Shown here: piece by piece, positions 40,201-53,220 of the stretch
How positions within the stretch are numbered: the stretch's first letter is position 1
Layout: the number at the start of each line of letters is the position of its first letter
Origin: Auanema rhodensis
Taxonomy: Eukaryota > Nematoda > Chromadorea > Rhabditida > Rhabditidae
Assembly: GCA_964057225.1 (NCBI GenBank)
Contig: OZ059900.1
Span: 26,117,638-26,181,637, forward strand
Reading direction: 5' to 3'
DNA: 64,000 nt
The notes under the pieces: generated by a model
The model's database searches: none
The model's input: the letters and a program-made list of their open reading frames with translations, nothing else
Told to the model about the DNA's origin: nothing
Position numbers and translations under genes: made by a program

Positions 40201-42399
40201 GGGCGTGCCCTCAGAATATGCTAATTTCCTTAATTTTCTAACCCCTGTTTTTTTGTCGTGAAAGTGGAACTAGACGTTGTACGAACAATTTTGAGCTAGG
40301 TTTCATTGACATTGCATGAGTTTGAACACATGAAATCGTAAGTCAAAACCTTGTTTACAGCGAAATTTCCAAAAACTGGTTTTCCAGCATAATAAAATAT
40401 TTCTCATGGGAAAAACTGTGTTTTTGTATTTTTCTAGTGTTCAGCATGTAAAATGCTTCATTTTAGTATGTAACACACTGAAATTTGTTGCATTTGACGA
40501 CTCATATGAACAAAAATCGATTTAATCAATATTAGCCATAAGGGGCGTGCCCTCAGAATATGCTAATTTCCTTAATTTTCTAACCCCTGTTTTTTTGTCG
40601 TGAAAATGGAACTAGACGTTGTACGAACAATTTTGAGCTAGGTTTCATTGACATTGCATCAGTTTGAACACATGAAATCGTAAGTCAAAACCTTGTTTAC
40701 AGCGAAATTTCCAAAAACTGGTTTTCCAGCATAATAAAATATTTCTCATGGGAAATACTGTGTTTTTGTATTTTTCTAGTGTTCAGCATGTAAAATGTTT
40801 CATTTTAGTATGTAACACGCTGAAATTCGTTGCATTTGACGACTCATATGAACAAAAATCGATTTAATCAATATTAGCCATAAGGGGCGTGCCCTCAGAA
40901 TATGCTAATTTCCTTAATTTTCTAACCCCTGTTTTTTTGTCGTGAAAGTGGAACTAGACGTTGTACGAACAATTTTGAGCTAGGTTTCATTGACATTGCA
41001 TGAGTTTGAACACATGAAATCGTAAGTCAAAACCTTGTTTACAGCGAAATTTCCAAAAACTGGTTTTCCAGCATAATAAAATATTTCTCATGGGAAATAC
41101 TGTGTTTTTGTATTTTTCTAGTGTTCAGCATGTAAAATGCTTCATTTTAGTATGTAACACGCTGAAATTCGTTGCATTTGACGACTCATATGAACAAAAA
41201 TCGATTTAATCAATATTAGCCATAAGGGGCGTGCCCTCAGAATATGCTAATTTCCTTAATTTTCTAACCCCTGTTTTTTTGTCGTGAAAGTGGAACTAGA
41301 CGTTGTACGAACAATTTTGAGCTAGGTTTCATTGACATTGCATGAGTTTGAACACATGAAATCGTAAGTCAAAACCTTGTTTACAGCGAAATTTCCAAAA
41401 ACTGGTTTTCCAGCATAATAAAATATTTCTCATGGGAAATACTGTGTTTTTGTATTTTTTTAGTGTTCAGCATGTAAAATGCGTCATTTTAGTATGTAAA
41501 ACGCTGAAATTCGTTGCATTTGACGACTCATATGAACAAAAATCGATTTAATCAATATTAGCCATAAGGGGCGTGCCCTCAGAATATGCTAATTTCCTTA
41601 ATTTTCTAACCCCTGTTTTTTTGTCGCGAAAGTGGAACTAGACGTTGTACGAACAATTTTGAGCTAGGTTTCATTGACATTGCATGAGTTTGAACACATG
41701 AAATCGTAAGTCAAAACCTTGTTTACAGCGAAATTTCCAAAAACTGGTTTTCCAGCATAATAAAATATTTCTCATGGGAAATACTGTGTTTTTGTATTTT
41801 TCTAGTGTTCAGCATGTAAGATGCTTTATTTTAGTATGTAACACGCTGAAATTCGTTGCATTTCACGACTCATATGAACAAAAATCGATTTAATCAATAT
41901 TAGCCATAAGGGGCGTGCCCTCAGAATATGCTAATTTCCTTAATTTTCTAACCCCTGTTTTTTTGTCGTGAAAGTGGAACTAGACGTTGTACGAACAATT
42001 TTGAGCTAGGTTTCATTGACATTGCATCAGTTTGAACACATGAAATCGTAAGTCAAAACCTTGTTTACAGCGAAATTTCCAAAAACTGGTTTTCCAGCAT
42101 AATAAAATATTTCTCATGGGAAATACTGTGTTTTTGTATTTTTCTAGTGTTCAGCATGTAAAATGCTTCATTTTAGTATGTAACACGCTGAAATTCGTTG
42201 CATTTGACGACTCATATGAACAAAAATCGATTTAATCAATATTAGCCATAAGGGGCGTGCCCTCAGAATATGCTAATTTCCTTAATTTTCTAACCCCTGT
42301 TTTTTTGTCGTGAAAGTGGAACTAGACGTTCTACGAACAATTTTGAGCTAGGTTTCATTGACATTGCATGAGTTTGAACACATGAAATCGTAAGTCAAA
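37269..42399 (+). repeat. 15-monomer segment, copy 1 (m110-m124), 5131 bp
   Basis: Ordered markers: gggtcat with ctgatt; cgctgc with attttaag; tttttcaaggg; cgttgaatt with T8; catttaag with T8; catttaag with ctgatt and acattttt; actgcg with gtgaaatgcttaa; C313; gtaagatg; D-type with gaaaatgg; aaaatgttt; consensus; tcgcg with G110; gtaagatg with atttcacg; C274. Length is 15 x 342 + 1, from one deletion and two insertions. The same order and length recur immediately downstream. The only difference I noticed is A at 38107 (gactaat) against C at 43238. Confidence 0.92.
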
Positions 42400-45300
42400 A
42401 CCTTGTTTACAGCGAAATTTCCAAAAACTGGTTTTCCAGCATAATAAAATATTTCTCATGGGAAATACAGTGTTTTTGTATTTTTTTAGTGTTCAGCATG
42501 TAAAATGGGTCATTTTAGTATGTAAAACGCTGAAATTCGTTGCATTTGACGACTCATATGAACAAAAATCGATTTTATCAATATTAGCCATAAGGGGCGT
42601 GCCCTCAGAATATGCTGATTTCCTTAATTTTCTAACCCCTGTTTTTTTGTCGTGAAAGTGGAACTAGACGTTGTACGAACAATTTTGAGCTAGGTTTCAT
42701 TGACATTGCATGATTTGAACACATGAAATCGTAAGTCAAAACCTTGTTTACAGCGAAATTTCCAAAAACTGGTTTTCCAGCATAATAAAATATTTCTCAT
42801 GGGAAATACAGTGTTTTTGTATTTTTTTAGTGTTCAGCATGTAAAATGCGTCATTTTAGTATGTAAAACGCTGAAATTCGCTGCATTTGACGACTCATAT
42901 GAACAAAAATCGATTTTATCAATATTAGCCATAAGGGGCGTGCCCTCAGAATATGCTAATTTCCTTAATTTTCTAACCCCTGTTTTTTTGTCGTGAAAGT
43001 GGAACTAGACGTTGTACGAACAATTTTAAGCTAGGTTTCATTGACATTGCATGAGTTTGAACACATGAAATCGTAAGTCAAAACCTTGTTTACAGCGAAA
43101 TTTCCAAAAACTGGTTTTCCAGCATAATAAAATATTTTTCAAGGGAAAAACTGTGTTTTTATATTTTTCTAGTGTTCAGCATGTGAAATGCTTAATTTTA
43201 GTATGTAACACGCTGAAATTTGTTGCATTTGACGACTCATATGAACAAAAATCGATTTAATCAATATTAGCCATAAGGGGCGTGCCCTCAGAATATGCTA
43301 ATTTCCTTAATTTTCTAACCCCTGTTTTTTTGTCGTGAAAGTGGAACTAGACGTTGTACGAACAATTTTGAGCTAGGTTTCATTGACATTGCATGAGTTT
43401 GAACACATGAAATCGTAAGTCAAAACCTTGTTTACAGCGAAATTTCCAAAAACTGGTTTTCCAGCATAATAAAATATTTCTCATGGGAAATACTGTGTTT
43501 TTGTATTTTTCTAGTGTTCAGCATGTAAAATGCTTCATTTTAGTATGTAACACGCTGAAATTCGTTGAATTTGACGACTCATATGAACAAAAATCGATTT
43601 AATCAATATTAGCCATAAGGGGCGTGCCCTCAGAATATGCTAATTTCCTTAATTTTCTAACCCCTGTTTTTTTTGTCGTGAAAGTGGAACTAGACGTTGT
43701 ACGAACAATTTTGAGCTAGGTTTCATTGACATTGCATGAGTTTGAACACATGAAATCGTAAGTCAAAACCTTGTTTACAGCGAAATTTCCAAAAACTGGT
43801 TTTCCAGCATAATAAAATATTTCTCATGGGAAATACTGTGTTTTTGTATTTTTTTAGTGTTCAGCATGTAAAATGCGTCATTTAAGTATGTAAAACGCTG
43901 AAATTCGTTGCATTTGACGACTCATATGAACAAAAATCGATTTTATCAATATTAGCCATAAGGGGCGTGCCCTCAGAATATGCTAATTTCCTTAATTTTC
44001 TAACCCCTGTTTTTTTTGTCGTGAAAGTGGAACTAGACGTTGTACGAACAATTTTGAGCTAGGTTTCATTGACATTGCATGAGTTTGAACACATGAAATC
44101 GTAAGTCAAAACCTTGTTTACAGCGAAATTTCCAAAAACTGGTTTTCCAGCATAATAAAATATTTCTCATGGGAAATACTGTGTTTTTGTATTTTTTTAG
44201 TGTTCAGCATGTAAAATGCGTCATTTAAGTATGTAAAACGCTGAAATTCGTTGCATTTGACGACTCATATGAACAAAAATCGATTTTATCAATATTAGCC
44301 ATAAGGGGCGTGCCCTCAGAATATGCTGATTTCCTTAATTTTCTAACCCCTGTTTTTTTGTCGTGAAAGTGGAACTAGACGTTGTACGAACATTTTTGAG
44401 CTAGGTTTCATTGACATTGCATGAGTTTGAACACATGAAATCGTAAGTCAAAACCTTGTTTACTGCGAAATTTCCAAAAACTGGTTTTCCAGCATAATAC
44501 AATATTTCTCATGGGAAATACTGTGTTTTTGTATTTTTCTAGTGTTCAGCATGTGAAATGCTTAATTTTAGTATGTAACACGCTGAAATTTGTTGCATTT
44601 GACGACTCATATGAACAAAAATCGATTTAATCAATATTAGCCATAAGGGGCGTGCCCTCAGAATATGCTAATTTCCTTAATTTTCTAACCCCTGTTTTTT
44701 TGTCGTGAAAGTGGAACTAGACGTTGTACGAACAATTTTGAGCTAGGTTTCATTGACATTGCATGAGTTTGAACACATGAAATCGTAAGTCAAAACCTTG
44801 TTTACAGCGAAATTTCCAAAAACTGGTTTTCCAGCATAATAAAATATTTCTCATGGGAAATACTGTGTTTTTGTATTTTTTTAGTGTTCAGCATGTAAAA
44901 TGCTTCATTTTAGTATGTAACACGCTGAAATTCGTTGCATTTGACGACTCATATGAACAAAAATCGATTTAATCAATATTAGCCATAAGGGGCGTGCCCT
45001 CAGAATATGCTAATTTCCTTAATTTTCTAACCCCTGTTTTTTTGTCGTGAAAGTGGAACTAGACGTTGTACGAACAATTTTGAGCTAGGTTTCATTGACA
45101 TTGCATCAGTTTGAACACATGAAATCGTAAGTCAAAACCTTGTTTACAGCGAAATTTCCAAAAACTGGTTTTCCAGCATAATAAAATATTTCTCATGGGA
45201 AATACTGTGTTTTTGTATTTTTCTAGTGTTCAGCATGTAAGATGCTTTATTTTAGTATGTAACACGCTGAAATTCGTTGCATTTGACGACTCATATGAAC

Positions 45301-47530
45301 AAAAATCGATTTAATCAATATTAGCCATAAGGGGCGTGCCCTCAGAATATGCTAATTTCCTTAATTTTCTAACCCCTGTTTTTTTGTCGTGAAAGTGGAA
45401 CTAGACGTTGTACGAACAATTTTGAGCTAGGTTTCATTGACATTGCATGAGTTTGAACACATGAAATCGTAAGTCAAAACCTTGTTTACAGCGAAATTTC
45501 CAAAAACTGGTTTTCCAGCATAATAAAATATTTCTCATGGGAAAAACTGTGTTTTTGTATTTTTCTAGTGTTCAGCATGTAAAATGCTTCATTTTAGTAT
45601 GTAACACACTGAAATTTGTTGCATTTGACGACTCATATGAACAAAAATCGATTTAATCAATATTAGCCATAAGGGGCGTGCCCTCAGAATATGCTAATTT
45701 CCTTAATTTTCTAACCCCTGTTTTTTTGTCGTGAAAATGGAACTAGACGTTGTACGAACAATTTTGAGCTAGGTTTCATTGACATTGCATCAGTTTGAAC
45801 ACATGAAATCGTAAGTCAAAACCTTGTTTACAGCGAAATTTCCAAAAACTGGTTTTCCAGCATAATAAAATATTTCTCATGGGAAATACTGTGTTTTTGT
45901 ATTTTTCTAGTGTTCAGCATGTAAAATGTTTCATTTTAGTATGTAACACGCTGAAATTCGTTGCATTTGACGACTCATATGAACAAAAATCGATTTAATC
46001 AATATTAGCCATAAGGGGCGTGCCCTCAGAATATGCTAATTTCCTTAATTTTCTAACCCCTGTTTTTTTGTCGTGAAAGTGGAACTAGACGTTGTACGAA
46101 CAATTTTGAGCTAGGTTTCATTGACATTGCATGAGTTTGAACACATGAAATCGTAAGTCAAAACCTTGTTTACAGCGAAATTTCCAAAAACTGGTTTTCC
46201 AGCATAATAAAATATTTCTCATGGGAAATACTGTGTTTTTGTATTTTTCTAGTGTTCAGCATGTAAAATGCTTCATTTTAGTATGTAACACGCTGAAATT
46301 CGTTGCATTTGACGACTCATATGAACAAAAATCGATTTAATCAATATTAGCCATAAGGGGCGTGCCCTCAGAATATGCTAATTTCCTTAATTTTCTAACC
46401 CCTGTTTTTTTGTCGTGAAAGTGGAACTAGACGTTGTACGAACAATTTTGAGCTAGGTTTCATTGACATTGCATGAGTTTGAACACATGAAATCGTAAGT
46501 CAAAACCTTGTTTACAGCGAAATTTCCAAAAACTGGTTTTCCAGCATAATAAAATATTTCTCATGGGAAATACTGTGTTTTTGTATTTTTTTAGTGTTCA
46601 GCATGTAAAATGCGTCATTTTAGTATGTAAAACGCTGAAATTCGTTGCATTTGACGACTCATATGAACAAAAATCGATTTAATCAATATTAGCCATAAGG
46701 GGCGTGCCCTCAGAATATGCTAATTTCCTTAATTTTCTAACCCCTGTTTTTTTGTCGCGAAAGTGGAACTAGACGTTGTACGAACAATTTTGAGCTAGGT
46801 TTCATTGACATTGCATGAGTTTGAACACATGAAATCGTAAGTCAAAACCTTGTTTACAGCGAAATTTCCAAAAACTGGTTTTCCAGCATAATAAAATATT
46901 TCTCATGGGAAATACTGTGTTTTTGTATTTTTCTAGTGTTCAGCATGTAAGATGCTTTATTTTAGTATGTAACACGCTGAAATTCGTTGCATTTCACGAC
47001 TCATATGAACAAAAATCGATTTAATCAATATTAGCCATAAGGGGCGTGCCCTCAGAATATGCTAATTTCCTTAATTTTCTAACCCCTGTTTTTTTGTCGT
47101 GAAAGTGGAACTAGACGTTGTACGAACAATTTTGAGCTAGGTTTCATTGACATTGCATCAGTTTGAACACATGAAATCGTAAGTCAAAACCTTGTTTACA
47201 GCGAAATTTCCAAAAACTGGTTTTCCAGCATAATAAAATATTTCTCATGGGAAATACTGTGTTTTTGTATTTTTCTAGTGTTCAGCATGTAAAATGCTTC
47301 ATTTTAGTATGTAACACGCTGAAATTCGTTGCATTTGACGACTCATATGAACAAAAATCGATTTAATCAATATTAGCCATAAGGGGCGTGCCCTCAGAAT
47401 ATGCTAATTTCCTTAATTTTCTAACCCCTGTTTTTTTGTCGTGAAAGTGGAACTAGACGTTCTACGAACAATTTTGAGCTAGGTTTCATTGACATTGCAT
47501 GAGTTTGAACACATGAAATCGTAAGTCAAA
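42400..47530 (+). repeat. 15-monomer segment, copy 2 (m125-m139), 5131 bp
   Basis: It reproduces all 15 monomer types of copy 1 at an exact 5131-bp offset, including both T8 insertions, the index-315 deletion and private marks such as gaaaatgg (45730s) and aaaatgttt (45920s). The repeat does not continue: m140 differs from m125 within the first 70 bp, and m109 differs from m124. It is therefore a two-copy event, probably the youngest large rearrangement in the window unless it is an assembly artefact. Confidence 0.92.
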
Positions 47531-48214
47531 ACCTTGTTTACAGCGAAATTTCCAAAAACTGGTTTTCCAGCATAATAAAATATTTCTCATGGGAAAAACT
47601 GTGTTTTTGTATTTTTCTAGTGTTCAGCATGTAAAATGCTTCATTTTAGTATGTAACACACTGAAATTTGTTGCATTTGACGACTCATATGAACAAAAAT
47701 CGATTTAATCAATATTAGCCATAAGGGGCGTGCCCTCAGAATATGCTAATTTCCTTAATTTTCCAACCCCTGTTTTTTTGTCGTGAAAGTGGAACTAGAC
47801 GTTGTACGAACAATTTTGAGCTAGGTTTCATTGACATTGCATCAGTTTGAACACATGAAATCGTAAGTCAAAACCTTGTTTACAGCGAAATTTCCAAAAA
47901 CTGGTTTTCCAGCATAATAAAATATTTCTCATGGGAAATACTGTGTTTTTGTATTTTTCTAGTGTTCAGCATGTAAAATGCTTCATTTTAGTATGTAACA
48001 CGCTGAAATTCGTTGCATTTGACGACTCATATGAACAAAAATCGATTTAATCAATATTAGCCATAAGGGGCGTGCCCTCAGAATATGCTAATTTCCTTAA
48101 TTTTCTAACACCTGTTTTTTTGTCGTGAAAGTGGAACTAGACGTTCTACGAACAATTTTGAGCTAGGTTTCATTGACATTGCATGAGTTTGAACACATGA
48201 AATCGTAAGTCAAA

Positions 48215-49239
48215 ACCTTGTTTACAGCGAAATTTCCAAAAACTGGTTTTCCAGCATAATAAAATATTTCTCATGGGAAAAACTGTGTTTTTGTATTTTT
48301 CTAGTGTTCAGCATGTAAAATGCTTCATTTTAGTATGTAACACACTGAAATTTGTTGCATTTGACGACTCATATGAACAAAAATCGATTTAATCAATATT
48401 AGCCATAAGGGGCGTGCCCTCAGAATATGCTAATTTCCTTAATTTTCTAACCCCTGTTTTTTTGTCGTGAAAGTGGAACTAGACGTTGTACGAACAATTT
48501 TGAGCTAGGTTTCATTGACATTGCATGAGTTTGAACACATGAAATCGTAAGTCAAAACCTTGTTTACAGCGAAATTTCCAAAAACTGGTTTTCCAGCATA
48601 ATAAAATATTTCTCAAGGGAAAAACTGTGTTTTTATATTTTTCTAGTGTTCAGCATGTGAAATGCTTTATTTTAGTATGTAACACGCTGAAATTTGTTGC
48701 ATTTGACGACTCATATGAACAAAAATCGATTTAATCAATATTAGCCATAAGGGGCGTGCCCTCAGAATATGCTAATTTCCTTAATTTTCTAACCCCTGTT
48801 TTTTTGTCGTGAAAGTGGAACTAGACGTTGTACGAACAATTTTGAGCTAGGTTTCATTGACATTGCATGAGTTTGAACACATGAAATCGTAAGTCAAAAC
48901 CTTGTTTACAGCGAAATTTCCAAAAACTGGTTTTCCAGCATAATACAATATTTCTCATGGGAAATACTGTGTTTTTGTATTTTTCTAGTGTTCAGAATGT
49001 AGAATGCTTCATTTTAGTATGTAACACGCTGAAATTCGTTGCATTTGACGACTCATATGAACAAAAATCGATTTAATCAATATTAGCCATAAGGGGCGTG
49101 CCCTCAGAATATGCTAATTTCCTTAATTTTCTAACCAATGTTTTTTTGTCGTGAAAGTGGAACTAGACGTTGTACGAACAATTTTGAGCTAGGTTTCATT
49201 GACATTGCATGATTTGAACACATGAAATCGTAAGTCAAA
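48215..49239 (+). repeat. D-C-E three-monomer cassette, copy 1 (m142-m144)
   Basis: The order is gggaaaaactg/acacact, then caaggg/tatat/gtgaaatgcttta, then atacaat/gaatgtagaatgc. The third member is 341 bp. The same triplet recurs at 49924, 55261 and 60733. Confidence 0.8.
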
Positions 49240-49923
49240 ACCTTGTTTACAGCGAAATTTCCAAAAACTGGTTTTCCAGCATAATAAAATATTTCTCATG
49301 GGAAATACTGTGTTTTTGTATTTTTCTAGTGTTCAGCATGTAAAATGCTTCATTTTAGTATGTAACACGCTGAAATTCGTTGCATTTGACGACTCATATG
49401 AACAAAAATTGATTTAATCAATATTAGCCATAAGGGGCGTGCCCTCAGAATATGCTAATTTCCTTAATTTTCTAACCCCTGTTTTTTTGTCGTGAAAGTG
49501 GAACTAGACGTTGTACGAACAATTTTGAGCTAGGTTTCATTGACATTGCATGAGTTTGAACACATGAAATCGTAAGTCAAAACCTTGTTTACAGCGAAAT
49601 TTCCAAAAACTGGTTTTCCAGCATAATAAAATATTTCTCATGGGAAATACTGTGTTTTTGTATTTTTCTAGTGTTCAGCATGTAAAATGCTTCATTTTAG
49701 TATGTAACACGCTGAAATTCGTTGCATTTGACGACTCATATGAACAAAAATCGATTTAATCAATATTAGCCATAAGGGGCGTGCCCTCAGAATATGCTAA
49801 TTTCCTTAATTTTCTAACACCTGTTTTTTTGTCGTGAAAGTGGAACTAGACGTTCTACGAACAATTTTGAGCTAGGTTTCATTGACATTGCATGAGTTTG
49901 AACACATGAAATCGTAAGTCAAA

Positions 49924-50949
49924 ACCTTGTTTACAGCGAAATTTCCAAAAACTGGTTTTCCAGCATAATAAAATATTTCTCATGGGAAAAACTGTGTTTT
50001 TGTATTTTTCTAGTGTTCAGCATGTAAAATGCTTCATTTTAGTATGTAACACACTGAAATTTGTTGCATTTGACGACTCATATGAACAAAAATCGATTTA
50101 ATCAATATTAGCCATAAGGGGCGTGCCCTCAGAATATGCTAATTTCCTTAATTTTCTAACCCCTGTTTTTTTGTCGTGAAAGTGGAACTAGACGTTGTAC
50201 GAACAATTTTGAGCTAGGTTTCATTGACATTGCATGAGTTTGAACACATGAAATCGTAAGTCAAAACCTTGTTTACAGCGAAATTTCCAAAAACTGGTTT
50301 TCCAGCATAATAAAATATTTCTCAAGGGAAAAACTGTGTTTTTATATTTTTCTAGTGTTCAGCATGTGAAATGCTTTATTTTAGTATGTAACACGCTGAA
50401 ATTTGTTGCATTTGACGACTCATATGAACAAAAATCGATTTAATCAATATTAGCCATAAGGGGCGTGCCCTCAGAATATGCTAATTTCCTTAATTTTCTA
50501 ACCCCTGTTTTTTTGTCGTGAAAGTGGAACTAGACGTTGTACGAACAATTTTGAGCTAGGTTTCATTGACATTGCATGAGTTTGAACACATGAAATCGTA
50601 AGTCAAAACCTTGTTTACAGCGAAATTTCCAAAAACTGGTTTTCCATCATAATACAATATTTCTCATGGGAAATACTGTGTTTTTGTATTTTTCTAGTGT
50701 TCAGAATGTAGAATGCTTCATTTTAGTATGTAACACGCTGAAATTCGTTGCATTTGACGACTCATATGAACAAAAATCGATTTAATCAATATTAGCCATA
50801 AGGGGCGTGCCCTCAGAATATGCTAATTTCCTTAATTTTCTAACCCCTGTTTTTTTGTCGTGAAAGTGGAACTAGACGTTGTACGAACAATTTTGAGCTA
50901 GGTTTCATTGACATTGCATGAGTTTGAACACATGAAATCGTAAGTCAAA
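49924..50949 (+). repeat. D-C-E three-monomer cassette, copy 2 (m147-m149)
   Basis: Same order as copy 1, with ccatcat (T40) in the third member. It lies inside the larger duplicated segment and pairs with copy 3. Confidence 0.8.
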
Positions 50950-51291
50950 ACCTTGTTTACAGCGAAATTTCCAAAAACTGGTTTTCCAGCATAATAAAAT
51001 ATTTCTCATGGGAAATACTGTGTTTTTGTATTTTTCTAGTGTTCAGCATGTAAAATGCTTCATTTTAGTATGTAACACGCTGAAATTCGTTGCATTTGAC
51101 GACTCATATGAACAAAAATCGATTTAATCAATATTAGCCATAAGGGGCGTGCCCTCAGAATATGCTAATTTCCTTAATTTTCTAACCCCTGTTTTTTTGT
51201 CGTGAAAGTGGAACTAGACGTTGTACGAACAATTTTGAGCTAGGTTTCATTGACATTGCATGAGTTTGAACACATGAAATCGTAAGTCAAA

Positions 51292-53220
51292 ACCTTGTTT
51301 ACAGCGAAATTTCCAAAAACTGGTTTTCCAGCATAATAAAATATTTCTCATGGGAAATACTGTGTTTTTGTATTTTTCTAGTGTTCAGCATGTAAAATGC
51401 TTCATTTTAGTATGTAACACGCTGAAATTCGTTGCATTTGACGACTCATATGAACAAAAATCGATGTAATCAATATTAGCCATAAGGGGCGTGCCCTCAG
51501 AATATGCTAATTTCCTTAATTTTCTAACCCCTGTTTTTTTGTCGTGAAAGTGGAACTAGACGTTGTACGAACAATTTTGAGCTAGGTTTCATTGACATTG
51601 CATGAGTTTGAACACATGAAATCGTAAGTCAAAACCTTGTTTACAGCGAAATTTCCAAAAACTGGTTTTGCAGCATAATAAAATATTTCTCATGGGAAAT
51701 ACTGTGTTTTTGTATTTTTCTAGTGTTCAGCATGTAAAATGCTTCATTTTAGTATGTAACACGCTGAAATTCGTTGCATTTGACGACTCATATGAACAAA
51801 AATCGATTTATTCAATATTAGCCATAAGGGGCGTGCCCTCAGAATATGCTAATTTCCTTAATTTTCTAACCCCTGTTTTTTTGTCGTGAAAGTGGAACTA
51901 GACGTTGTACGAACAATTTTGAGCTAGGTTTCATTGACATTGCATGAGTTTGAACACATGAAATCGTAAGTCAAAACCTTGTTTACAGCGAAATTTCCAA
52001 AAACTGGTTTTCCAGCATAATAAAATATTTCTCATGGGAAATACTGTGTTTTTGTATTTTTCTAGTGTTCAGCATGTAAAATGCTTCATTTTAGTATGTA
52101 ACACGCTGAAATTCGTTGCATTTGACGACTCATATGAACAAAAATCGATTTAATCAATATTAGCCATAAGGGGCGTGCCCTCAGAATATGCTAATTTCCT
52201 TAATTTTCTAACCCCTGTTTTTTTGTCGTGAAAGTGGAACTAGACGTTGTACGAACAATTTTGAGCTAGGTTTCATTGACATTGCATGAGTTTGAACACA
52301 TGAAATCGTAAGTCAAAACCTTGTTTACAGCAAAATTTCCAAAAACTGGTTTTCCAGCATAATAAAATATTTCTCATGGGAAATACTGTGTTTTTGTATT
52401 TTTCTAGTGTTCAGCATGTAAAATGCTTCATTTTAGTATGTAACACGCTGAAATTCGTTGCATTTGACGACTCATATGAACAAAAATCGATTTAATCAAT
52501 ATTAGCCATAAGGGGCGTGCCCTCAGAATATGCTAATTTCCTTAATTTTCTAACCCCTGTTTTTTTGTCGTGAAAGTGGAACTAGACGTTGTACGAACAA
52601 TTTTGAGCTAGGTTTCATTGACATTGCATGAGTTTGAACACATGAAATCGTAAGTCAAAACCTTGTTTACAGCGAAATTTCCAAAAACTGGTTTTCCAGC
52701 ATAATAAAATATTTCTCATGGGAAATACTGTGTTTTTGTATTTTTCTAGTGTTCAGCATGTAAAATGCTTCATTTTAGTATGTAACACGCTGAAATTCGT
52801 TGCATTTGACGACTCATATGAACAAAAATCGATGTAATCAATATTAGCCATAAGGGGCGTGCCCTCAGAATATGCTAATTTCCTTAATTTTCTAACCCCT
52901 GTTTTTTTGTCGTGAAAGTGGAACTAGACGTTGTACGAACAATTTTGAGCTAGGTTTCATTGACATTGCATCAGTTTGAACACATGAAATCGTAAGTCAA
53001 AACCTTGTTTACAGCGAAATTTCCAAAAACTGGTTTTGCAGCATAATAAAATATTTCTCATGGGAAATACTGTGTTTTTGTATTTTTCTAGTGTTCAGCA
53101 TGTAAAATGCTTCATTTTAGTATGTAACACGCTGAAATTCGTTGCATTTGACGACTCATATGAACAAAAATCGATTTATTCAATATTAGCCATAAGGGGC
53201 GTGCCCTCAGAATATGCTAA
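51292..53220 (+). repeat. Tetramer repeat with G175, G37/T178, consensus, A15 (m151-m156)
   Basis: Unit 1 is 51292-52659 (m151-m154). Unit 2 starts at 52660 and breaks off in its second member at 53220. m155 has C313 (gcatcag), which m151 lacks. The same tetramer recurs at 56629-57996, followed by a partial unit at 57997-58680. Confidence 0.8.
53002..53220 (+). repeat. Truncated monomer m156, 134-bp deletion junction
   Basis: m156 stops at index 219 (atatgctaa) and is followed directly by index 12 of the next monomer (agcgaaattt), removing 134 bp. Shifting the joint by one base either way breaks the match, so there is no microhomology, which argues against simple register slippage. The matching monomer m168 (56971) is full length. 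This is the only indel above 4 bp in the window. It could be a true deletion or an assembly join. Confidence 0.92.

Larger units (their letters stand above)
36244..47530 (+). repeat. Tract III: B-type monomers return (m107-m139)
   Basis: T177 reappears in m107, 110, 111, 114, 115, 125, 126, 129 and 130, after 71 A177-only monomers. m107 and m109-m111 have A70, T87, G110 (G109 instead in m110: aaaatgggtc) and A127. m114 and m115 carry catttaag. m108 and m112 are caaggg types. Indels are concentrated here: m109 and m110 lack index 315; m113 and m114 have an extra T in the T7 tract. Most of the tract is a 15-monomer segment present twice. It contains no genes. Confidence 0.85.
47873..51291 (+). 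repeat. Pentameric HOR, two units (m141-m145, m146-m150)
   Basis: Units are 47873-49581 (1709 bp) and 49582-51291 (1710 bp). Ordered members: acacctg with C274; D-type; caaggg with tatat, gtgaaatgctttatt and T139; C48 with E-type gaatgtagaatgc; a near-consensus monomer. Differences: m144 has aaccaatg and the index-315 deletion, while m149 has ccatcat; m145 has tgattt, while m150 is consensus. The first four members recur at m162-m165. Confidence 0.85.
49582..53220 (+). repeat. Large duplicated segment, copy 1 (m146-m156)
   Basis: Eleven ordered monomers: acacctg/C274, D, caaggg, ccatcat/E, near-consensus, G175, G37/T178, consensus, A15, G175 (C313 in m155), G37/T178. The same order recurs at 54919-58680. 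The offset of 5337 bp equals 16 x 342 minus the 134-bp deletion and one 1-bp deletion. This copy ends exactly where monomer m156 is truncated. Confidence 0.85.
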
